Source: Bacillus solitudinis
GTDB taxonomy: Bacteria > Bacillota > Bacilli > Bacillales > Bacillaceae_D
Direction: 5' to 3'
Length of the DNA: 64,000 nucleotides
Assembly: GCF_002797395.1 (NCBI RefSeq)
Contig: NZ_KZ454943.1
Span: 1,347,768 to 1,411,767, forward strand
The notes below the pieces were generated by a model. It worked only from the letters and a program-made list of their open reading frames with translations. It had not been told where the DNA came from and made no database searches. The first letter of the stretch is position 1, and each line of letters opens with the position of its first letter. Shown piece after piece: positions 37,042 through 45,273 of this stretch. The translations under genes and the position numbers were made by a program.

Positions 37042-38610
37042 TTAATAATTAATACTCTTTTTGTAAGTTTTCCTGTATTCTTCTGGAGTGTATCCGGTTA
37101 TCTTCTTAAAAACACGAAAAAAATATTTCACATTATCAAAACCGTGTCGTTTAGCAATCTTATATATTTTTTCTTCAGAAACTTCTAGTCTATCCTTTGC
37201 TTTTTGAATTCGTACTTGATTGACATAATCTGAAAAGTTTACACCAGTATTTTCTTTGAACACATAACTACAATAGCTCGGATTCAAGAAGAAAAGTGAA
37301 GAGATTTTTTCAAGTGTTAACACCTTATCAAAATTGTTATCTATATAATCCCTTATATTTTCAACAACCTGATTATTCGAATAAACATTTTTCTCCTTCA
37401 TCATTTCAGTGTTCTTTACGAGTATCTCTCGAAAAATTTCTTTCATAGCATTAATATCAAACATAGTTTCTAGTGATAATTCAAAATTATGGAGAAGCTC
37501 ATTTTCACCAATTTGAAAATTACGGTTTACTTGCAAGTTTATTTCTTGCAAAATGATTCGCAAGGATATTTTAATCTGCCCAAGAGTAATGTCGGATTTA
37601 CTATTAAAGTATTCAAAGATTTTATCAACATAGTCTATAACCCTATCTATATTTCCCGATTCGAAGAAGAACAGCAACTCATCGATGTGGTCCAAAATCA
37701 ATGGCTTTCTATCTTGTCTTTCCTCTTTTTTAAATATCTTAACACAAGCTTTTTTTCTATTTATTAGTGTACTATTAATCGCACAAACGCTTTCCCTATA
37801 TGCCTCATTTAGCTCCCACACAGACGTTTTAACACTACTAATGCCTACCTTTAAACTTCCATCATATTGGTCTTCTAGTCTTTTTACAAAGGAATTAGAC
37901 CATTTAAGCGCTTCCATTTCTTTTGAAAAGGATAACAAGTAACATCCTTCCATATTATGATGATGTTGGGGGGTTATAAGAATCCCCTTTACATTATCTT
38001 CATCAAGTATTGTTGTTAATAAATTCTTATTAGTCCTAGGCAAAGTAAAGCTCATAAGTAAAAGTAACTTGTCTTTCATAATACTATTCATTTTCTGTGA
38101 TCGAGGTACTATTTCACCTTTTTTAGAAAATTTCCCATGAATTAAAGAATATAAAGTTTGAAGGTCAGCATTAAAACTTAACTCTTGTAGTTCGTTTACC
38201 TGTTGTTCTCGATTCCTTTTCATCGCCTTCTCACTATTTAGGGTTGTAACTGCTTTGATTAATGATTCCTTTATTTCTTCACGATTAAAAGGTTTAAGCA
38301 AATACCCAACTACTTTTGCAGAAATAGCTTCTTGCATATATTCAAAATCAGAATAACCGCTTATAACAATAACTTTTTTGTCTGAATAGTCTTGTTGTAT
38401 TATCTGCAAAAGAGACTTCCCATCCATTAGTGGCATTCTCATATCTAAAATGATTATGTCTGGATTAACTCTTCGTACTAATTCCAGACCAGTTTTACCA
38501 TTATCAGCCTCACCCACAAATTCCAACTGTTCCAAACCAAGAGATTCAATTTTCTTTCGTATTCCAAGGCGAATTAGCGCTTCATCATCGATAATAATAA
38601 AATTATACAT
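37042..38610 (-). CDS. YesN-type response regulator with AraC DNA-binding domain
   Basis: This 522-residue protein has a receiver domain (FIIIDDEALIRLGIR, IIILDMRMPLMDG phospho-Asp, VISGYSDFEYM, YLLKPF Lys), a long middle region, and a C-terminal AraC double helix-turn-helix (LEKISSLFFLNPSYCSYVFKENTG and KIYKIAKRHGFDNVKYFFRVFKKITGYTPEEYRK). YesN-type regulators activate glycan-uptake genes in Bacilli. It is encoded 10 bases after the kinase gene. Its target probably includes the sugar importer and GH genes around it. Confidence 0.92.
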   Translation of the reverse strand: MYNFIIIDDEALIRLGIRKKIESLGLEQLEFVGEADNGKTGLELVRRVNPDIIILDMRMPLMDGKSLLQIIQQDYSDKKVIVISGYSDFEYMQEAISAKVVGYLLKPFNREEIKESLIKAVTTLNSEKAMKRNREQQVNELQELSFNADLQTLYSLIHGKFSKKGEIVPRSQKMNSIMKDKLLLLMSFTLPRTNKNLLTTILDEDNVKGILITPQHHHNMEGCYLLSFSKEMEALKWSNSFVKRLEDQYDGSLKVGISSVKTSVWELNEAYRESVCAINSTLINRKKACVKIFKKEERQDRKPLILDHIDELLFFFESGNIDRVIDYVDKIFEYFNSKSDITLGQIKISLRIILQEINLQVNRNFQIGENELLHNFELSLETMFDINAMKEIFREILVKNTEMMKEKNVYSNNQVVENIRDYIDNNFDKVLTLEKISSLFFLNPSYCSYVFKENTGVNFSDYVNQVRIQKAKDRLEVSEEKIYKIAKRHGFDNVKYFFRVFKKITGYTPEEYRKTYKKSINY

Positions 38611-38620
38611 ATACTACACC

Positions 38621-40417
38621 TCATTTTAGTATCGGAATATTTATTACAATTTTCGTCCCTTTCGTCTCAGTACTTTCTATGCTTAATCCATAATCTGAAC
38701 CATAATATAAATTAATGCGAGAATGTACGTTTTTTAATCCGATGCTACGTTTTGCTCTTCGTCCAAGGTCATTGAATGATGGTTGTTGATTTAGTAATAT
38801 TCTTAAATTATCTAATTCTTTTGTAGATATCCCTACTCCGTCATCTATTATTTCAAAGATAATTTGGCTTTCAGCTTCATATATATTTAAAGTCACTTTA
38901 CCATGGTAGTTTTTCCCTTCCAACCCATGATACAATGCATTTTCTATTAATGGCTGTAATATTAACTTTAATATTCTCTTTTTTAATAAACCGTCTTGAA
39001 TATAATACTTAAAATCTATTTTATCTGAAAATCGAATGTTTTGAATATATAAATAATTTTTTACGTGTTTGAGCTCTTCTTCTATTAGAACTAATTCACT
39101 CTCAGTCTTGATACTATATCGAAACATATCGCCAAGTGCTTTTGTCATTGTAGCAATACTTTCAACTTCTTCAATCTCAGCAATGCTATGAATGGATTCT
39201 AAAGTATTATATAAGAAGTGAGAATTAATTTGTGCTTCTAGTGACCTCATTTGAGAGTCTAAAGTAATGAGTTTATTTTGATACCTTTCTTTTATGTATT
39301 CTTCAATCCGGTTCACCATTCTGTTGTATTCATTATACAAAACTCCTATTTCATCATTTCTGTTTATATTCTTTTCCATCCTCAACAGATTCAAATGTTT
39401 ATTTTTATGCATAACCTTACTTAAATAGACAATTGGATTAGTAATTAAGTTTGATAAGACCACTGAGAGTAATGAAAATATTAATATGCAGGTTAGCGCA
39501 ATATACACTAAAAGTTGTTTTTTAATCCCATACTGTTCATATAACTTTGACAACTCTACAGAGGCAACAATTCGCCAATCATTATATAAAAAATGTCTAA
39601 TAGCTAATAAATTACCATTATTACTAACTTCATAAACTCCTTCTGCCAATGTATCCTCCGCAATAGCATTAAGATGTTGAGGTGATTGTTGACCAATTTT
39701 TTCTTTATGATTAGAGTACAAAACATTATTTTCTTCATTAACAAGATACAAATTAGTAATACTCGGAAAAATCTCTTTATCCATGTCTTCAAAAATTGCT
39801 AAGTCACAGTCAATCATTAATACTCCAAGGTACTGCCTATTATCCACGTCATAGAGTGCTCTTGAGAAGAAAATAGATCGCTCTTTGTCAAGAGTGAAAT
39901 CTTTTATGGAAGAGTCGCTTATGTATAAATCACCATGTTTATTTAGAGTTTGAATGTACCATTCTTCTTTAAAAGGATTGTAATCGTTAACTAAATCAGT
40001 ACCAATTCCATAACTAATTGATTTTCCATCAGGAAGAAAAAAGTAGATTCCTTTTATATATTCATTTCCGAGCACCAGGTTATAAAAGAAGAAAAGCATA
40101 TTAGAACGTGCAGAAAAAAAATCATATTGATCAGGATTAGGATTATTAATTAACTGCTTCACCTCATGTGCAACGGTAAAATTGCCCGGACGAGTTGTAT
40201 AACTTTGGAATGTGAGAGTAATCTCATTAATATTTTGAAATACTTTATTAATATGTTCATAACTATTGTCAATAGTATTAGTAGCAACAAGTGAAACTTG
40301 TTTTCCAACTAAATTTGTATAAACATTATAGGAAATTATTGTAACTACAGAAATTGGAATAATAGAAATAAACAAAAAGATGAAAAAAAGTTTGGTTCTA
40401 ATCTTCCCGCCCACCAT
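38621..40417 (-). CDS. YesM-type sensor histidine kinase
   Basis: This 598-residue kinase has two membrane helices (about 10-32 and 300-325) bracketing a large extracytoplasmic dCache-like sensor of about 260 residues. It then has a HAMP domain (NLITNPIVYLSKVMHKNK), the YesM-type histidine kinase domain with a phospho-His in INSHFLYNTLESI, and an ATPase domain (LILQPLIENALYHG, IIDDGVGIS, GLKNVHSRI). Such kinases often read the presence of sugar through the binding protein. The start has AGGAG 5 bases upstream. Confidence 0.92.
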   Translation of the reverse strand: MVGGKIRTKLFFIFLFISIIPISVVTIISYNVYTNLVGKQVSLVATNTIDNSYEHINKVFQNINEITLTFQSYTTRPGNFTVAHEVKQLINNPNPDQYDFFSARSNMLFFFYNLVLGNEYIKGIYFFLPDGKSISYGIGTDLVNDYNPFKEEWYIQTLNKHGDLYISDSSIKDFTLDKERSIFFSRALYDVDNRQYLGVLMIDCDLAIFEDMDKEIFPSITNLYLVNEENNVLYSNHKEKIGQQSPQHLNAIAEDTLAEGVYEVSNNGNLLAIRHFLYNDWRIVASVELSKLYEQYGIKKQLLVYIALTCILIFSLLSVVLSNLITNPIVYLSKVMHKNKHLNLLRMEKNINRNDEIGVLYNEYNRMVNRIEEYIKERYQNKLITLDSQMRSLEAQINSHFLYNTLESIHSIAEIEEVESIATMTKALGDMFRYSIKTESELVLIEEELKHVKNYLYIQNIRFSDKIDFKYYIQDGLLKKRILKLILQPLIENALYHGLEGKNYHGKVTLNIYEAESQIIFEIIDDGVGISTKELDNLRILLNQQPSFNDLGRRAKRSIGLKNVHSRINLYYGSDYGLSIESTETKGTKIVINIPILK

Positions 40418-40447
40418 AACACTCCTTTCATGTGCTAAAACCTAAAA

Positions 40448-40519
40448 AAAGTGTACCATGACGGATGTATTCTGACTAGCTACAAAACAGTTAGGTACTT
40501 TCAAAAGATAGTACACTAT
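40448..40519. promoter_or_regulatory. AAAGTGTACC-like motifs between divergent kinase and GH43 genes (sites C)
   Basis: AAAGTGTACC lies at 40448-40457 on the plus strand, and ATAGTGTAC on the minus strand at 40511-40519 inside an imperfect palindrome. Their place in the divergent promoter region could control both the kinase genes and the GH43 gene. Confidence 0.4.
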
Positions 40520-40666
40520 TTTTGCTAAAATTATTTAACTAAAAGATTGATATGCTTTGTAATATCATATCTTTTAATTACATCAGTTTAGCTATCTAAA
40601 TAAAAAGGATTATGTAAGTTTAAGGTAATTATAAAATGATTAGGTTTATAAAGGAGAGAGTATAGA

Positions 40667-41740
40667 ATGAAGTATAATTCAATAAGGCCTGGTCAAGATT
40701 GGCTAGATACCGATGGAAAGCGCATTCAAGCGCATGCTGGATCTATTATTACGGTAGGAGATACTTTTTATTGGTACGGTGAGAATAAAGAAAAGACAAA
40801 ACCTGAAAATAACATCTGGCATTGGGGAGTTAGATGCTATTCCTCAAAAGATTTATATAATTGGGAAGATAAAGGTATCATAATCCCTCCTAATGAAGAA
40901 GATGTATCTTCTTCACTACACCCAACCCAGAATATGGACAGACCACATATTATATTTAACGAAAAGACTCAAAAGTTTGTTTGCTGGCTGAAGATTATGA
41001 GAAAAGATCACACACAAGATGCAACAATACTCATATCTGACCACATATTAGGTCCTTACGAAATTTTAAAGGAAGGATTCAGACCTTTAGATATGAGTGC
41101 CGGTGATTTTGACTTAGTTGCAGCTGAGGATGGAAAAGCCTATTATTACTTCGAGAGAGTTCACAGTGAGTTAATTTGTGCAGATTTAACGGATGATTAT
41201 ACCGATGTAACAGGCTATTACTCAACTCATTTTCCAAATATTGCACCTCCCTTTGTGCGTGAAGCTCCTGCATACTTTAGTAGAAAGGGCTTACATTACT
41301 TGTTGACATCAGGTACGACACATTACCATCCAAACCCAACAGAAGTAGCATGCGCTAGAACATATCATGGTCCTTTTAATGTTTTAGGGAATCCACATAT
41401 TGGTGATTCCTCACATACTTCTTTTAATTCACAAATATCATCTGTTTTTAAACACCCTTTTAAAAAGGATTTATATATTGCATTAGCTGATAGATGGATT
41501 CCACATCTACCACAGATTGCAGGGGATGATTACCAATCTGGAGAACAGTACCAAAAAACTGCAGATATTTTTAAAGCAATGTTTGATCCAGATGAAGAAC
41601 ATAGTTTTTCAGATGACTTTATCAAAGAATGGAAGGTTAATACCTCATTATCAGATTACGTATGGCTTCCGTTAAGATTTGATGGAGAAATGGTTTATTT
41701 AGATTGGAAAGCTGAGTGGAAAATAGAGGATTATGAATAA
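40667..41740 (+). CDS. GH43 glycoside hydrolase, exo-beta-1,3-galactanase-like (GH43_24)
   Basis: This 357-residue cytoplasmic protein of the five-bladed beta-propeller GH43 fold opens with DWLDTDGKRIQAHAGSIITVGDTFYWYGENK, the usual start of the galactanase-like subfamily. Further blocks are NMDRPHIIFNEKTQKFVCWLK, GDFDLVAAEDGKAYYYFERV, VREAPAYFSRKGLHYLLTSG and GDSSHTSFNSQISSVF. Galactanases of this group split beta-1,3-linked galactose. No signal peptide is seen, so it would act after uptake. It is divergent from the regulator genes and has AAAGGAG before the ATG. Arabinanase or xylosidase activity cannot be ruled out. Confidence 0.78.
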   Translation: MKYNSIRPGQDWLDTDGKRIQAHAGSIITVGDTFYWYGENKEKTKPENNIWHWGVRCYSSKDLYNWEDKGIIIPPNEEDVSSSLHPTQNMDRPHIIFNEKTQKFVCWLKIMRKDHTQDATILISDHILGPYEILKEGFRPLDMSAGDFDLVAAEDGKAYYYFERVHSELICADLTDDYTDVTGYYSTHFPNIAPPFVREAPAYFSRKGLHYLLTSGTTHYHPNPTEVACARTYHGPFNVLGNPHIGDSSHTSFNSQISSVFKHPFKKDLYIALADRWIPHLPQIAGDDYQSGEQYQKTADIFKAMFDPDEEHSFSDDFIKEWKVNTSLSDYVWLPLRFDGEMVYLDWKAEWKIEDYE

Positions 41741-41855
41741 TAAAGTTAACTCTAAAAATAAATGTTGATGATGGAACCTTTATTTGATTAAAATATAAAA
41801 TATCTCTCTTTTATTTAAACATCCACCTTATTTTATAAAAAATTTATTACTAGAT

Positions 41856-41967
41856 TTCAGGTATTGCCTGGTCTGTTTCCGTTCATGAAGTCGATAAACA
41901 ATTGTAAAAAAATGGTTTACCGGATGAAGAAATCAACCATATTGAAAGAAGCATTGAGGCAATGTAA
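41856..41967 (+). pseudogene. Gene-end remnant (GIAWSVSVHEVDKQL...EINHIERSIEAM)
   Basis: A single reading frame encodes GIAWSVSVHEVDKQL, a TAA, then KNGLPDEEINHIERSIEAM and a stop. The continuous, protein-like composition across the TAA suggests the 3' end of a gene that lost its front and gained a nonsense codon. I do not recognise the family. A good terminator follows 12 bases later. Confidence 0.35.
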
Positions 41968-41978
41968 GTTGCAAAGAT

Positions 41979-42009
41979 GAAGCACGCCGTTTTGACGTGC
42001 TTTATTTTT
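41979..42009 (+). terminator. Terminator after the gene remnant
   Basis: AAGCACG pairs with CGTGCTT, then a T tract (TATTTTT). Confidence 0.75.
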
Positions 42010-42587
42010 AATATAAAGAAAGAGCAACTCTTTCAGCTTTTAATAAATAAGATAACAATCAAACAATCCGACGGTGGTTCCCGAAAGATTGATAAATCAA
42101 ACTCGACTTTGGTTTTACAGAGATCAACATCTCTAAGACATTTATTCTTATCAACATGATGTATCGTGAAACGGACAATAAGCTACTTATTCACACACCA
42201 CCTCTTTCGACTACAAAACCCCACCTTATTTACATAATTTTTTTCCTCTATTTATGATACGGTTTACTCCGATTAATCTCAAACAACTTAAAATGAAATA
42301 CCAAAAAATCACATGAACTTTAACTCAATGATCTAGCTTGTTTGTTGCGCAGTATGGGTCTACTGTTCAGTAAATAATCTGTTAATCTTTCGTTTTTCGT
42401 CTTTAACAATTATCCACCTTTAACTTAATATCAGGATGAAAAGTAATGATAATTTAGTAATATGAACGATTTATTTAATTATAGGTTCGTAAGAAAGAAG
42501 TGAAAAATTCCAAATCACTTTTCTCATATTAAATAAAATGCTTTCTAATTAGTGTACTAAGGTTATTACTCTTAAGAAAGATATAAA
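42010..42587. other. Intergenic AT-rich stretch without recognised features
   Basis: No convincing coding frame or structured element was recognised between the gene remnant and the tmRNA terminator. The short plus-strand frame at 41977-42159 overlaps the terminator and is not supported. Confidence 0.5.
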
Positions 42588-42627
42588 ATAAGCAAAATAA
42601 AAATGCACACAATAACTTGTGTGCATT
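42588..42627 (-). terminator. Terminator of ssrA
   Basis: AATGCACAC pairs perfectly with GTGTGCATT. On the minus strand TTTTATTTTGC follows. It lies about 130 bases past the mature 3' end of tmRNA. Confidence 0.8.
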
Positions 42628-42760
42628 ACTCCATTTCAATAATTAAGTTCTAAGTTATTTTAAATACTAAATCAAAGTAAGTTTCAAGCATAAGCTTTCG
42701 TTTTACGAAAATATATGGTTGAAGTCACACACAAATCTATCTACCACCAAACAGTATGTA

Positions 42761-43120
42761 TGGTGGAGACGGTGGGAATCGAACCCACGTCCAGAAACAA
42801 CGACACTTACGCTTCTACGAGTGTAGTCACTGTATTAGCATTTCGCCATCACATCAGCCCAGCGACAGGCTTCGATGAGGCTAGTCTGATTAGTCTCTTC
42901 CTTCACCCTCAGACGGAGAGTAACCGGCGTAGCCCACTTAGAGTGAGTCCCAGTCCCTACCACATGGGCGATGGAGGGTGGAACCGCAAAGCGCTATTAA
43001 GCTGCTACTGCGAAAGAATTGTTAGTTTTGCCAGTTATAGGCGTTGGCGTTTTAACGAGGCCGACCCCCTCGACTCGCGACGTAAGCACGACCTATCCCT
43101 GTCGAATCCAAAACGTCCCC
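42761..43120 (-). ncRNA. ssrA: Transfer-messenger RNA (tmRNA)
   Basis: The 360-base RNA starts GGGGACG...GGATTCGACAGGGAT and ends with the tRNA-Ala-like T arm GTGGGTTCGATTCCCAC and an encoded CCA. Upstream of the tag the TAAAACG pseudoknot region is visible. The encoded tag is GKTNNSFAVAA (stop TAA), added after the Ala carried by the tmRNA. It rescues stalled ribosomes with SmpB, whose gene lies 117 bases upstream of it on the same strand. Confidence 0.97.
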
Positions 43121-43199
43121 GTATTTACAAAGAAAAAGCTGCACAGCAGTCTCTCCTTGTTAAAGTGAAGAACCAGATTTATTTCGCTCTGGACTTCTT

Positions 43200-43227
43200 A
43201 TTATAGCATACTGGGTAACAGATGCAA
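43200..43227 (-). promoter_or_regulatory. Candidate sigma-A promoter of ssrA
   Basis: TTGCAT and TATAAT (minus strand) are 16 bases apart. They lie about 80 bases before the mature tmRNA 5' end, leaving a short leader to be trimmed by RNase P. Confidence 0.6.
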
Positions 43228-43236
43228 CTGGTTGAT

Positions 43237-43701
43237 TTAGCCTTTTTGGCGTTCTCTCAATGCACGGTCAATATCACGTTTTGCATCCTTACGCTTTAAG
43301 GTTTCTCGTTTATCAAAGGTTCTTTTCCCTTTCCCGAGTCCAATTAGGACCTTTGCAAATCCATTCTTAATATAAACCTTTAACGGAACAAGCGTATAGC
43401 CTTGCTGTTGCGTCTGCCCAATTAATTGGTTGATTTGCTTTTTATGCATGAGCAGCTTTCTTGCACGAGTTGGCTCGTGATTGTAGCGATTCCCTTGGTC
43501 ATATTCACTAATATGAGCATTATGAAGATACATTTCACCATTCGATATTCTTGCAAATGAATCTTTTAAATTCATTCTCCCTAGTCGCATCGATTTGATT
43601 TCAGTACCTGTTAACACCATACCTGCTTCGTACGTTTCTTCTATAAAAAAGTCATGTCCTGCTTTTTTATTCTGAGCAATTACTTTACCTGTTCCAGCCA
43701 T
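43237..43701 (-). CDS. smpB: SsrA-binding protein SmpB
   Basis: This 154-residue protein binds tmRNA and brings it to stalled ribosomes. The oligonucleotide-binding fold is seen in [37 protein letters not shown] and [35 protein letters not shown], and the basic tail [32 protein letters not shown] reaches the decoding site. The open frame begins with GTG at 43710, but AGAGGG spaces correctly with the ATG at 43701. Confidence 0.96.
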   Translation of the reverse strand: MAGTGKVIAQNKKAGHDFFIEETYEAGMVLTGTEIKSMRLGRMNLKDSFARISNGEMYLHNAHISEYDQGNRYNHEPTRARKLLMHKKQINQLIGQTQQQGYTLVPLKVYIKNGFAKVLIGLGKGKRTFDKRETLKRKDAKRDIDRALRERQKG

Positions 43702-43761
43702 GTCCAACACCCTCTTGTATTGTTCTCATTCACTCATCATAGCAAATAAAGAAGCAGAGCG

Positions 43762-44958
43762 TCAATTTAGATCAAGTTGACGTCTTCTCACTCTGACTGG
43801 ATCCGGCTGATCGAATTGGCGTCTATTAACAAATAAACAGACTACAGCAAGCAAGGATAGAAGCAAAAAGCCTAGCATGTACGTACCTGCTACATCCTTA
43901 ATCATTCCCAAAAAAATCGGTGGAAAGAATCCGCCAAGCCCTCCAGCTGCCCCCACAACACCTGTTACAGCACCTGTATTCACAGGAAATAATTGTGGTA
44001 CAAACTTGAAAACCGCACCGTTTCCAATTCCCGATGCTAGTGCCACAGACAAACAAGCGACGGTCATGATGAGCATACTGTGCATACCAAAGCCGATGGT
44101 AAAACCACCAAAAGCAATAACAATAAATACATATGTTAGCACTTTGCCCGCACCGATCTTGTCACCTAAATAACCGCCAAGTGGTCGGATTAGCGTTGCT
44201 AATACAACGAATCCAGCACTTCTAAACCCCGCGTCAACTGCACTTAAATCAAATAAATCCATTAATAGAGTAGGTAAATAAATTCCAAAAGCGACAAACG
44301 AACCGAATGTGACAAAGTAAAAGAGAGAGAGTATCCAACTATTCTTGAACTTAAGAATGGACAATGCTGAGAATAAACTCTTTTTTTCACCTGGCTCACG
44401 CGAATCTGGTGTGAAAAACCAAATTAAAATCGCCATAAGTAGCAGAGGCACAATTAGAACAAGAAACGTTGTTTGAATGCTTAATAATACAGCAAGCGTC
44501 GGCAGTAAGAATCCAGCAACAGCCGTACCAATATTTCCTGTCGCATTAATCCCAAGCGCTGTTCCTTGCTTCTCCTTTACCGTCCATTTCGAAACAAAAG
44601 TAACTGAAACCGCAAATGAGGTACCAGGGATCCCGAGTAACAAAGCCCATAGAAGCAGAGACTCATATGAGTTTGCAAAACTAATTCCGACAAGAGGGAT
44701 TATGGATACAAGTAATAACACACTAAACACTCTTCGTCCCCCAAAGCGATCCGTCAAAATCCCTATAGGAATTCGTAAAATTGAACCTAGTAATACAGGA
44801 AGTGCTACAAGAACACTTTTCTGAGTCGACGTAAGATTATACATCGCCTCGTAATGATTAATTAATGGAGACAACGAAGTCCAAGCTGTAAACGCAACAG
44901 CCATTGCAATTGTTGTTAATATCAAAATTCGTTTACTTACCCTACTATCGTTTACCAT
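43762..44958 (-). CDS. NarK-type nitrate/nitrite MFS transporter
   Basis: This protein of about 398 residues has twelve membrane helices and the nitrate/nitrite porter signatures in both halves: GNIGTAVAG near residue 145 and GNGAVFKFVPQLFPVNTGAVTGVVGAAGGLGGFFPP near 310, plus RIPIGILTDRFGGRRVF after helix 2. These motifs mark the NarK/NasA family. It imports nitrate or exports nitrite. It is placed between smpB and rnr, a spot that is normally free in Bacillus, and has no nitrate-reductase gene beside it. GGGGTGG precedes the ATG at 44958. Confidence 0.88.
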   Translation of the reverse strand: MVNDSRVSKRILILTTIAMAVAFTAWTSLSPLINHYEAMYNLTSTQKSVLVALPVLLGSILRIPIGILTDRFGGRRVFSVLLLVSIIPLVGISFANSYESLLLWALLLGIPGTSFAVSVTFVSKWTVKEKQGTALGINATGNIGTAVAGFLLPTLAVLLSIQTTFLVLIVPLLLMAILIWFFTPDSREPGEKKSLFSALSILKFKNSWILSLFYFVTFGSFVAFGIYLPTLLMDLFDLSAVDAGFRSAGFVVLATLIRPLGGYLGDKIGAGKVLTYVFIVIAFGGFTIGFGMHSMLIMTVACLSVALASGIGNGAVFKFVPQLFPVNTGAVTGVVGAAGGLGGFFPPIFLGMIKDVAGTYMLGFLLLSLLAVVCLFVNRRQFDQPDPVRVRRRQLDLN

Positions 44959-45120
44959 ATCTTCCACCCCAAAGTAGTATTTGTAATATAGATTTAGGTA
45001 AGGGAATCTGTCTCTTTAAAACCTGAATCTTTTTTAGAATACCAAAAGGGGGGAAGCTCTTGTTAATTGGTGTCAACTATCCTGACATGATTTTTTATAC
45101 TGTTTATATCTTTGAAGGTC

Positions 45121-45245
45121 TCTGCCGACGCCAACGAGTTGTCGCCTATAAACCTTAGACCTTAAATCTTAAATCTTAAACCTTAAACCTTAAACCTAGC
45201 CTCCCTCTGCTCGGCTGCCGGTGCCAACGAGTTGTCACCTATAAA
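45121..45245. repeat. Palindromic repeat, two copies with a run of CCTTAAA-type heptamers
   Basis: Two copies of a core GCCAACGAGTTGTCGCC (second copy with a T-to-C-type variation) are at 45121-45152 and 45212-45245. Each core is an imperfect palindrome (GGCG-CCAAC-GAGTTG-TCGCC) and is followed by CTATAAA. Between them lie seven heptamers of the CCTTAAA/TCTTAAA type. The same core occurs three times at 49192-49354. It does not code for protein. Confidence 0.75.
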
Positions 45246-45270
45246 AAACGACTGCCCCCGGCAGTCGTTT
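45246..45270 (-). terminator. Terminator of rnr
   Basis: AAACGACTGC pairs perfectly with GCAGTCGTTT, followed on the minus strand by TTTTTATAGG. It ends at the rnr stop and merges with the repeat cluster. Confidence 0.85.
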
Positions 45271-45273
45271 AAG

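Noticed and set aside
41977-42159. 60-residue plus-strand reading frame
   Set aside because: It begins inside a terminator hairpin and lacks a ribosome binding site and recognisable composition.
42715-43206. 163-residue plus-strand reading frame
   Set aside because: It is antisense to the tmRNA gene; the open frame is a by-product of the conserved RNA.
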